Below, one piece after another: positions 1 through 4,382 of a DNA stretch of 5,407 bases. Where the stretch lies: the NCBI GenBank assembly GCA_003070825.1, contig QBLP01000180.1, positions 1 through 5,407 of the forward strand, written 5' to 3'. The notes beneath the pieces are model-generated. The model saw only the letters and a program-made list of their open reading frames with translations, searched no databases and was not told where the DNA came from. Positions within the stretch are counted from its first letter, which is position 1; each line of letters starts with the position of its first letter. This DNA is from Halanaerobium sp. GTDB lineage: Bacteria > Bacillota > Halanaerobiia > Halanaerobiales > Halanaerobiaceae. Position numbers and translations under genes: made by a program.

Positions 1-569
1 AAAATGTAGATATTGATTAATAAAGATAAAAGCGGGTCTAAGATCGGTATGCTTTTAAAGATCAAAATTATACTAACAATTAAAACTGCTGTCCAACCCA
101 GCAGGTCTTCCATTAGATGCCAGCTTACCACTTCTTTATTTAAAGAACTACCGCCTCTTAATTTCAAAACTGAAATCCCATTAACGGTTATCCCAATGAT
201 TGCTAGAAATAACATACCTTCTGGATGAACTGCCTGAGGATTAAAAAGTCTTGGTATTACCTCTGAGAGAATAAAAAATGAACCCAGAATTAAAACCAGA
301 CTGTTAATTAATGCTCCCAGAAGTGAAAAGCGGGCATATCCATAACTAAAATCTTTATCTGCTCCCTTTTGAGAAAAGTTCTCCAGATACCAGGAAACTG
401 CCAGAGAAATGGAATCACCGAGATCATGTAGGGCATCAGATAAGATTGCCATACTGTTAGTTAAAAGACCACCTATGATTTCAATGATTGAAAAGCTTAA
501 ATTTAAGAAAAAGGCAAACTTAATATTTCCCACTGCTGAATGATCATGTTGATGGTGATGGTCACTCAT
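1..569 (-). CDS. Cation diffusion facilitator (CDF) metal efflux transporter, N-terminal part
   Basis: The first 189 codons are present; the gene runs off the left edge (family members are about 300 residues). It is an inner-membrane antiporter family exporting Zn2+ and related divalent metals in exchange for protons. The N-terminus is a cytoplasmic metal-binding tail, MSDHHHQHDH. Hydrophobic helices follow at about residues 17-36, 39-61, 81-105, 118-135 and 151-170, and a sixth begins near 174. The metal site is visible as H48xxxD52 in helix 2 (LSDALHDLGDS) and H151xxxD155 in helix 5 (WHLMED), the HD-HD set typical of zinc transporters. The downstream ILDPLLSL motif also fits. ATG at 569 is chosen because the His-rich tail follows it; a GTG at 578 is in frame but has no ribosome binding site. 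Family assignment is secure; the exact metal is inferred. Confidence 0.93.
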   Translation of the reverse strand, partial: MSDHHHQHDHSAVGNIKFAFFLNLSFSIIEIIGGLLTNSMAILSDALHDLGDSISLAVSWYLENFSQKGADKDFSYGYARFSLLGALINSLVLILGSFFILSEVIPRLFNPQAVHPEGMLFLAIIGITVNGISVLKLRGGSSLNKEVVSWHLMEDLLGWTAVLIVSIILIFKSIPILDPLLSLLINIYI

Positions 570-591
570 TATTATCACAAATATAAGTCAT
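562..591 (-). other. Possible 9-codon upstream ORF overlapping the CDF start
   Basis: The only good Shine-Dalgarno sequence before the transporter (AAAGGGG, 606-600) sits 8 nt before an ATG at 591, not before the transporter ATG at 569. This upstream frame reads MTYICDNNE and ends at a TGA (564-562) that lies just inside the transporter gene. Terminating ribosomes could re-start on the overlapping ATG, giving translational coupling. Whether the peptide is made is inference. The alternative is that the transporter start uses this distant site inefficiently. Confidence 0.3.
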
Positions 592-622
592 ATTTTATTC
601 CCCTTTATTTTTTATATATAAA

Positions 623-631
623 ATTATAGCA
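623..631 (-). promoter_or_regulatory. Extended -10 promoter for the CDF gene
   Basis: On the minus strand the sequence TGC-TATAAT (631-623) is a consensus -10 with the TGn extension. The -35 region at 17-18 bp spacing (about 646-652) matches poorly, as is common for extended -10 promoters. Transcription would start near 616 and give a short leader before the ribosome binding site at 606-600. Confidence 0.55.
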
Positions 632-689
632 TCTAAAGGAATTTAATACTGTTAAATAATTTCTTTTTCCAATAAAAATTTGCAGCTTA

Positions 690-718
690 TTGACATCAAG
701 CAGTCTGTCTGTTAAAAT
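690..718 (+). promoter_or_regulatory. Sigma-A promoter of the tRNA gene
   Basis: A perfect -35 TTGACA (690-695), a 17-bp spacer and -10 TAAAAT (713-718) lie 12 bp before the tRNA. Transcription would start near 725, leaving a very short 5' leader for RNase P to remove. It is divergent from the transporter promoter. Confidence 0.85.
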
Positions 719-730
719 AATTTAGGTAAT

Positions 731-805
731 GCCCCCGTAGCTCAGTGGATAGAGCAAAGGCCTCCGAAGCCTTGAGCGTAGGTTCGACTCCTACCGGGGG
801 CACCA
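731..805 (+). tRNA. tRNA-Arg(CCG)
   Basis: A complete cloverleaf can be folded. The acceptor stem GCCCCCG (731-737) pairs perfectly with CGGGGGC, the D stem GCTC pairs with GAGC, the anticodon stem AAGGC with GCCTT around the loop CTCCGAA, and the T stem GTAGG with CCTAC around TTCGACT. The anticodon is CCG, reading the arginine codon CGG. Discriminator A802 is followed by an encoded CCA (803-805). The gene has its own promoter and terminator. An integrase gene next to its 3' end suggests that it is the attachment site of the neighbouring mobile element; the tRNA stays intact. Confidence 0.97.
766..805. other. Probable attachment-site core in the tRNA 3' half
   Basis: Tyrosine integrases of islands, ICEs and phages commonly recombine in the 3' part of a tRNA gene, with int close by. 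Here the integrase stop codon is about 110 bp from the tRNA end. The interval given covers the anticodon stem to CCA, the usual core. I found no second copy of this segment in the window, so the other att site would lie to the right. The exact crossover cannot be fixed from one end. Confidence 0.45.
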
Positions 806-815
806 TTTGTTATTC

Positions 816-845
816 CTGCTATAACAGCGATTATAGCAGTTTTTT
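816..845 (+). terminator. Rho-independent terminator of the tRNA gene
   Basis: A perfect 9-bp stem, CTGCTATAA (816-824) with TTATAGCAG (831-839), has a 6-base loop and six T residues (840-845). There is no T run on the other strand, so it terminates rightward transcription only. Confidence 0.9.
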
Positions 846-885
846 GTTTCTTAAAGGATATCCCCAATAACCTTTCCATCGTTAT

Positions 886-913
886 TTCACCGCAGTAATT
901 TCTATTCACCGCA
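886..913. repeat. Paired 9-bp direct repeat, candidate integrase arm sites
   Basis: TTCACCGCA occurs at 886-894 and again at 905-913, 19 bp apart start to start (about two helical turns), between the tRNA and the integrase stop. Direct repeats of this size beside att sites are often arm-type binding sites of lambda-like integrases with an N-terminal arm-binding domain, which this integrase has. Functional assignment is inference from position. Confidence 0.45.
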
Positions 914-914
914 A

Positions 915-2078
915 TCAAGCATCCAGAAATTTAGAAGCTTTTTGAGCAGCTTCAGCCTGCAAGGTTGGAATTAGATGAGAGTAAGTATCAATTGTTTGGG
1001 TGATTGAAGCATGTCCTAATCTCTCCTGAACAATCTTAGGATGCTCATTTAAATTAAGCAGAATTGAAGCATGTGTATGACGAAGCGTATGGATAGTTTT
1101 TTCTTTATCTAAACCAGCTTTATCCCTTAATTTGGCATATCTTCTATTGTAAGTACCTGGAAAATATTTCTCACCATCTTCTTTACAGAACACCAAATTA
1201 TACTCATCGTGATAGTTCTCTCCCAGAAAATCCTTAAACTCTTCCTGTTTCTTTTTTCTTTTCTGCAGTACTTCTACTATTTCGTCAGTAATATCAATAT
1301 TCCTGTTGCTACTTGGAGTTTTTGTTCCATTTCTTAAAACAGATCCATTTCCATTCTCCCACACTAAGGTTTTTCTAACTCTTATCTTTTTATTCTCAAA
1401 GTCAACATTATCCCACTCTAAACCTAAAAGTTCATTTCTTCTCATCCCTGTATGAACAGCAAGAAAGATAAAGTCATGTAATAATGGATCATTTTCTTTT
1501 GCCACCTTTAGCAGCTTACCTATTTCTTCCTTAGTCAAAGCAACAATTTTATTTTTACGTCTTCTGTCAACTTTTGGTGCTTCAACAGAATCTGCAGGAT
1601 TAGTTAAAATATATTTATTTTTCACCATATAATTTAAAGCCTGCTTCAACTTTTTATAGTGCTTTAATAAAGTTACTTCTGACAAACCTCCTTCCTTACC
1701 ATCTTTTCTCCCTCCTATTCTTTTTTTCTGTAAATATGTTCGAATATGATCAGGTTTTAATTCATCCAGTTTTATATGTCCCAAAGCTGGAATTAAATGT
1801 GTTTTTAATATAATTTCATATCTGTCATGAGTAGTTTTTTCAGTTTGGACAACTGCATATTCTTCAAACCATTTCAATAACATTTCTTTTACTGTCATAT
1901 CAGTCTGTACAACTACTCCCTGCTCAGCCTGCATCTCCATTCTTCTTGCCCATTTTTTAGCTTCTCTTTTAGTTGAAAAACTTTCATATTTTCTTTGTGG
2001 TTTTCCAGTCTCAGGATCTTTACCCATATAAACCTGTACTTGCCACTTACCCGAATCAAGCTTCCTGTAATAAGCCAT
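915..2078 (-). CDS. int: Tyrosine recombinase, phage-type site-specific integrase
   Basis: This 387-residue integrase is full length for the Tn916/phage type. It cuts and rejoins DNA at att sites through a covalent phosphotyrosine link. Residues 1-50 form the arm-type DNA-binding domain (KLDSGKWQVQVYMGKDPETG). Residues about 60-165 are the SAM-like core-binding domain. The catalytic domain follows with every active-site residue visible: R213 (HTGMRRNEL), K253 (GTKTP), H330 and R333 (HTLRH), H356 (LGHASI) and nucleophile Y366 (DTYSHL). The ATG has AGGGGG 7 nt upstream (2091-2086). It lies 26 bp after the repressor gene on the same strand and is probably co-transcribed with it. Its 3' end faces the tRNA-Arg gene, its likely target. 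The protein looks active. Confidence 0.97.
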   Translation of the reverse strand: MAYYRKLDSGKWQVQVYMGKDPETGKPQRKYESFSTKREAKKWARRMEMQAEQGVVVQTDMTVKEMLLKWFEEYAVVQTEKTTHDRYEIILKTHLIPALGHIKLDELKPDHIRTYLQKKRIGGRKDGKEGGLSEVTLLKHYKKLKQALNYMVKNKYILTNPADSVEAPKVDRRRKNKIVALTKEEIGKLLKVAKENDPLLHDFIFLAVHTGMRRNELLGLEWDNVDFENKKIRVRKTLVWENGNGSVLRNGTKTPSSNRNIDITDEIVEVLQKRKKKQEEFKDFLGENYHDEYNLVFCKEDGEKYFPGTYNRRYAKLRDKAGLDKEKTIHTLRHTHASILLNLNEHPKIVQERLGHASITQTIDTYSHLIPTLQAEAAQKASKFLDA

Positions 2079-2104
2079 AAATTTTCCCCCTATCTCTTCT
2101 ATTT

Positions 2105-2818
2105 TTAATATTTTCTACCCATATAAACTACAAGTCCTTTAATCTCAATTTCTGACTTTTCAATTTCTCCATAGTTTTCAACATCTGGTTCTAGTCTTAC
2201 CTTATCGTTATTAATAATGTAATATCGTTTAATTGTTCTTCTGCAAACACCACCTTTTCTGATCACCACTAATATAGTAGAGCCATTATCAGGCTCATCA
2301 TTTGTTGGTCTAATTAAAATGTAATCATCTTTAATAATACCTAAATCTTTAAATTCATTGTTTGTCATCTTCAAAGCATATGATGAATCTGTAACATAGC
2401 CTTCTGGAAAATTGAAGTGTTCTTCACTGACACATTTTTGTTTCTCATCCCAAAAAGCCTCATTATTATAATTGTAACTTTTTACTCCTCCATTGTTTTC
2501 TGTGTTTTTTACACTACCATATTTAGGTTCTGGTGGACTACTAATGGATATATTATTATTTATTTTTCCCTTATAGTAACTAAAGTCACTAAACTTGATA
2601 TAACCTGCCGCTATCATTAAATCTAAATATTTAACCTTTTTGGAATTCTTAGCTATTTTCTTTAAAATCTCAGGCTTAGGATCATATGGTTCTGATCCAT
2701 TTTTTAACGAAGATAAGTATGACCTATTTAGATCGGCTTCTTTTGCAAATTCAGTTACTGTTTTATCTCCTATAGCATCACTCACTAAATCTTTCAGTTC
2801 CTTTTTTTCTCCTTTCAA
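2105..2818 (-). CDS. cI/Stl-type repressor: XRE-family HTH plus S24 (LexA-like) domain lacking the catalytic serine
   Basis: This is the probable master repressor of the element. I place the start at a TTG (2818-2816), giving 237 residues, because AGAGGTGAT (2831-2823) is correctly spaced for it. A GTG at 2827 lies inside that ribosome binding site. Residues about 19-57 form the HTH (TVTEFAKEADLNRSYLSSLK). A low-complexity Asn-rich linker spans about 85-120. The C-terminal part matches the S24/LexA dimerisation fold (SYALKM, DDYILIRP, RRTIKRYY, DKVRLEP, IKGLVVYMG). The general-base lysine is present (K197, TIKR), but the GDSM or GNSM motif reads NNEF, with Glu at position 155 in place of the nucleophilic Ser. 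No Ala-Gly cleavage site is obvious in the linker. Self-cleavage is therefore unlikely. It is transcribed with int and diverges from the excisionase gene. Confidence 0.88.
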   Translation of the reverse strand: MKGEKKELKDLVSDAIGDKTVTEFAKEADLNRSYLSSLKNGSEPYDPKPEILKKIAKNSKKVKYLDLMIAAGYIKFSDFSYYKGKINNNISISSPPEPKYGSVKNTENNGGVKSYNYNNEAFWDEKQKCVSEEHFNFPEGYVTDSSYALKMTNNEFKDLGIIKDDYILIRPTNDEPDNGSTILVVIRKGGVCRRTIKRYYIINNDKVRLEPDVENYGEIEKSEIEIKGLVVYMGRKY

Positions 2819-2837
2819 TTTAATCACCTCTAGATAT

Positions 2838-2865
2838 ATTATATCACATTTCGTTTTTTATTCAA
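2838..2865 (-). promoter_or_regulatory. Promoter of the repressor-integrase operon
   Basis: On the minus strand, -35 TTGAAT (2865-2860), a 16-bp spacer and a perfect -10 TATAAT (2843-2838) lie just before the ribosome binding site at 2831-2823. Transcription would start within a few bases of that site, so the message is almost leaderless upstream of the SD. Confidence 0.75.
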
Positions 2866-2886
2866 GACATTGTATTTTTTTCTTGA
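2862..2886. promoter_or_regulatory. Candidate operator dyad spanning both divergent -35 boxes
   Basis: TCAAGA (2862-2867) and TCTTGA (2881-2886) form an inverted repeat separated by 13 bp. Each arm overlaps a -35 element, one for the repressor promoter and one for the excisionase promoter. A protein bound here could control both. Because -35 boxes contain TTGA anyway, the symmetry may partly be chance. Confidence 0.35.
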
Positions 2887-2911
2887 CAATAAAGCGACCA
2901 AATGGTATTAT
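2883..2911 (+). promoter_or_regulatory. Strong rightward promoter for the excisionase gene
   Basis: Perfect -35 TTGACA (2883-2888), a 17-bp spacer and -10 TATTAT (2906-2911). Transcription would start near 2918, giving a leader of about 60 nt. It is stronger by consensus than the opposing repressor promoter, as in lysis/lysogeny-type switches. Confidence 0.85.
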
Positions 2912-2931
2912 ATATGTAAGTTAAACAAATC

Positions 2932-2952
2932 GTCTTGTTTTTTAAACAGGAC
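2932..2952 (+). promoter_or_regulatory. Dyad in the excisionase leader (operator or RNA hairpin)
   Basis: GTCTTGTTT (2932-2940) pairs with AAACAGGAC (2944-2952) across a 3-base loop, 9 bp with one G-U pair. The half-site resembles the GTCTTGAAT half-site of the upstream dyad (minus strand, 2868-2860). It could therefore be a second repressor operator, or a hairpin just upstream of the ribosome binding site. It is not followed by a T run, so it is not a terminator. Confidence 0.4.
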
Positions 2953-2978
2953 AAAATATTTTATAAGGAGATAAAACC

Positions 2979-3248
2979 ATGCAAAAAACTACATTACACA
3001 CTTATTTTGAAGAGGCAGTTAAAGAACAGATCAACTTTGATTTTGATCAGATTCCTTTTACTTTAGGAGTAAGCGATCTTAAAGAACTTCTTCCATTATC
3101 AGAATCCAAACTCTATCTCATGCTGGATCAAAATGAAATTCCAGCTAGAAAGATTGGAGGAAAATGGGTTGTGTCAAGATCAGAATTTCTAACTTGGTTC
3201 TATCAATATCAAGAGGAAACTGATTATGCTGCTCAAGTAATTGTATAA
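2979..3248 (+). CDS. xis: Excisionase-family small HTH DNA-binding protein
   Basis: An 89-residue protein starts at an ATG with AAGGAG (2965-2970) 8 nt upstream. Residues about 31-76 match the MerR-like HTH of excisionases (HTH_17): SDLKELLPLSESKLYLMLDQ forms the helices, and IPARKIGGKWVVSRSEFLTW forms the turn, the wing and the closing helix. Family members bend DNA at att sites and steer the integrase towards excision; some act only as regulators. The roughly 30-residue acidic N-terminal part is not recognised. The gene is the first one rightwards from the divergent switch region and would be expressed when the repressor is lifted, which fits a role in element excision. Its transcript ends at the hairpins at 3251-3372. 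The family call is good; the excision role is inferred from context. Confidence 0.82.
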   Translation: MQKTTLHTYFEEAVKEQINFDFDQIPFTLGVSDLKELLPLSESKLYLMLDQNEIPARKIGGKWVVSRSEFLTWFYQYQEETDYAAQVIV

Positions 3249-3250
3249 AG

Positions 3251-3301
3251 ATGGATTAGAGGAGTTTGGTTTTCACCTCTCTCCTCTACACTATCCATTT
3301 T
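3251..3301 (+). terminator. Imperfect terminator-like hairpin after the excisionase gene
   Basis: ATGGAT (3251-3256) plus AGAGGAG (3258-3264) pairs with CTCCTCT (3281-3287) plus ATCCAT (3293-3298), with a 1-base against 5-base internal bulge. It ends in TTTT. It starts three bases after the stop codon. The short T run suggests weak termination. Confidence 0.5.
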
Positions 3302-3339
3302 AAAAGTGTGTAGATAACAGCATGAATTATCTTCTATTA

Positions 3340-3372
3340 GATCCAGGTCCTAACGGGCCTGGGTCTTTTTTT
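3340..3372 (+). terminator. Strong Rho-independent terminator
   Basis: An 11-bp stem, GATCCAGGTCC (3340-3350) with GGGCCTGGGTC (3355-3365), has two G-U pairs, a TAAC loop and seven T residues (3366-3372). It separates the excisionase transcript from the rep transcription unit, which must use its own promoter. Confidence 0.92.
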
Positions 3373-3493
3373 GTTTAGCGACTAATTATCTAAGAAGCAT
3401 CTCTTAAACACAAACATTTGTTCTTTTTACTGGCGATAAATGAATTTTATTAGCAAAATGAAAAATCACTGTCAAAAATGGCCTTTTAATCGG
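3373..3493. other. Gene-free spacer between terminator and rep promoter
   Basis: No reading frame with a ribosome binding site is visible. It holds a small dyad ACAAA-CA-TTTGT (3410-3421). A possible minus-strand promoter (TTGACA at 3475-3470, 17-bp spacer, TAATAA at 3452-3447) would point back towards the excisionase gene. Its -10 box is weak (3 of 6 matches), so it is only a candidate for an antisense RNA start. Confidence 0.3.
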
Positions 3494-3499
3494 TATTAT
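3469..3499 (+). promoter_or_regulatory. Probable promoter of the rep transcription unit
   Basis: The -10 TATTAT (3494-3499) lies in a 12-bp block (3492-3503) identical to the -10 region of the excisionase promoter (2904-2915). The -35 is weak. CTGTCA (3469-3474) matches 4 of 6 positions but needs a 19-bp spacer, so an activator may be needed. Transcription would start near 3506, giving a leader of about 155 nt. Confidence 0.5.
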
Positions 3500-3530
3500 A
3501 TATATAGAAGCACTTTTTAAAATGGGGGGA

Positions 3531-3649
3531 TGCAGGTAGAGAATACTAAGCAAAGAGCTCTGCCTGCAGCCATAAAAAAAGACCTGCAGTTAAGTTCTTT
3601 TAAATAACTACTTAACTACTTACGAAATCCTGTGATCGAGTTAAGGAGG
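3531..3649 (+). promoter_or_regulatory. Structured leader RNA with competing stems upstream of the rep operon
   Basis: TGCAGGTAGAG (3531-3541) can pair with CTCTGCCTGCA (3558-3568; 11 bp, one G-U). Alternatively its first seven bases pair with ACCTGCA (3582-3588). ACTTAACT (3610-3617) can pair with AGTTAAGT (3588-3595; 8 bp), or seven of its bases (3611-3617) can pair with AGTTAAG (3639-3645), which covers the first three bases of the ribosome binding site AAGGAGG (3643-3649). The leader also has a tandem 8-bp repeat AACTACTT (3606-3613 and 3614-3621). It may be a translational switch, an antisense-RNA target or part of a replication origin. The pairings are seen in sequence; the function is inferred. 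Confidence 0.4.
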
Positions 3650-3660
3650 CTTCTAAAACA

Positions 3661-3813
3661 TTGAAAGTAGACGAGATCTTAAAGTTAAAGAAATCTAAAC
3701 TCAGTAACATTCAAATACTTAATTCACTTAAAGAAGATATATTCCAGAGTAAAAAGAAAAGTGACAACAATAACGGAGGTAATAATAATGACAGTTACAA
3801 CTCAAAATCTTAG
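3661..3813 (+). CDS. Hypothetical 50-residue protein overlapping the rep-like gene
   Basis: The frame starts at TTG 3661 with a perfect AAGGAGG (3643-3649) 11 nt upstream and ends at TAG 3811-3813. I do not recognise the protein. The first 34 residues are Lys-rich and helix-forming (MKVDEILKLKKSKLSNIQIL). The tail is Asn/Ser-rich because it overlaps the ribosome binding site and start of the next gene. Its stop lies 26 bases inside that gene, so the two are probably translationally coupled. Small proteins in this position before rep genes are sometimes copy-number regulators; there is no domain evidence for that here. No other start codon lies in frame close to the SD. The spacing is slightly long, so translation is likely but not certain. 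Confidence 0.45.
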   Translation: MKVDEILKLKKSKLSNIQILNSLKEDIFQSKKKSDNNNGGNNNDSYNSKS

Positions 3814-4312
3814 AACTACTATGAAAAAGAATAGGGAGAAGGCAGAAGGAAGAAATGTGGCAACATTAAACTCTCTTGAGAAGAAGGTTAAACTCGTAGC
3901 TTTTTCAGACAAGATGGATCTATACGGACCATTTCTAGATGAAGTTAAATATGAAGAAAATATTTATAGGGGCGGAAAAAAAGAAAACAGAGTAAAGGCA
4001 CGAACAAATAACGGCACTACATCAGACAATATAAGTAACTATAAACCAACTCCAGAAGATAGAATTAAGTCTAACAATAGGGAGCAAAAAAAGAAAGTGA
4101 GGAAATTAATTGGTGCAAATATTGGGGACATGAATACTTTTACTACTCTAACTATAGGAAATGCTGACTTTTACGATCTCTTTACTTCAAATAGTAATGA
4201 GCAATTTAAGAAAGAGCTTAACATTTCCGATCAATTAACTGATGACCAACTAGAATTACTAAAAGGAAAAACTAAACTAATTGAGGCTGTGTTTTTGTCA
4301 AGTGAAATTTGA
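3788..4312 (+). pseudogene. Rep-like replication protein, N-terminal part, truncated by the IS21-family insertion
   Basis: The start is ATG 3788, with GGAGGT (3775-3780) at ideal spacing; a GTG at 3761 is in frame but lacks a ribosome binding site. 174 codons are readable, but the last six (FLSSEI) lie mostly in the IS terminal repeat, so only about 168 residues are native. The segment NREQKKKVRKLIGANIGDMN followed by FTTLTIG (118-124) resembles the basic helix and hydrophobic FxTLTF strand (motif I) of HUH-type rolling-circle Rep proteins of Bacillota plasmids and ICEs. The His-hydrophobic-His metal motif and catalytic Tyr would lie downstream and are absent. The region before residue 90 is charged and unrecognised. 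Disruption is well supported; the Rep identity rests on one short motif plus context and could be wrong. Confidence 0.55.
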
Positions 4313-4373
4313 CCCTTTTATTAATTGAAAATTGACCCGGGTAAGCAAAAAATAATATTAATTTTATTGACCC
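4296..4373. repeat. IS21 terminal inverted repeat with multiple internal repeats
   Basis: TTGACCC occurs at 4309-4315, 4332-4338 and 4367-4373, each preceded by an AT-rich block (AAAT, AAAA, TTTA). Such repeated subterminal motifs are the transposase binding sites of IS21-family elements. The outermost copy is preceded by TGTCAA at 4296, the likely element tip. Confidence 0.7.
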
Positions 4374-4382
4374 AGCCACTCT

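Noticed and set aside
13..228. 71-codon plus-strand ORF
   Set aside because: It lies antisense inside the CDF transporter, which has clear family motifs. It has no ribosome binding site and no recognisable protein features.
816..839. Terminator for the integrase gene on the minus strand
   Set aside because: The hairpin is perfect on both strands, but read leftwards it is followed by GGAATAAC with no T run.
2819..2827. GTG start for the repressor
   Set aside because: The GTG is part of the AGAGGTGAT ribosome binding site that serves the TTG at 2818.
2417..2924. Two plus-strand ORFs (2417-2620 and 2640-2924)
   Set aside because: Both are antisense to the repressor gene. The second runs through the promoter region. 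Phe/Ile-rich low-complexity translations of AT-rich antisense DNA explain them.
3322..3378. 18-codon ORF across the strong terminator
   Set aside because: It has no ribosome binding site and consists mainly of the terminator stem and T run.
3530..3607. 25-codon ORF through the first rep-leader hairpin, ending just before the 3610-3617 segment
   Set aside because: A leader peptide here would be attractive for attenuation. However, the G-run directly abuts the ATG with no spacer, so there is no usable ribosome binding site.
3606..3625. pMV158-type rolling-circle nick sequence
   Set aside because: CTACTTACGA only loosely resembles TACTACGA and is not in a hairpin loop, so I do not call a nick site.
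3761..3787. GTG start giving nine extra residues on the rep-like protein
   Set aside because: It has no ribosome binding site. The GGAGGT at 3775-3780 is ideally placed for the ATG at 3788.
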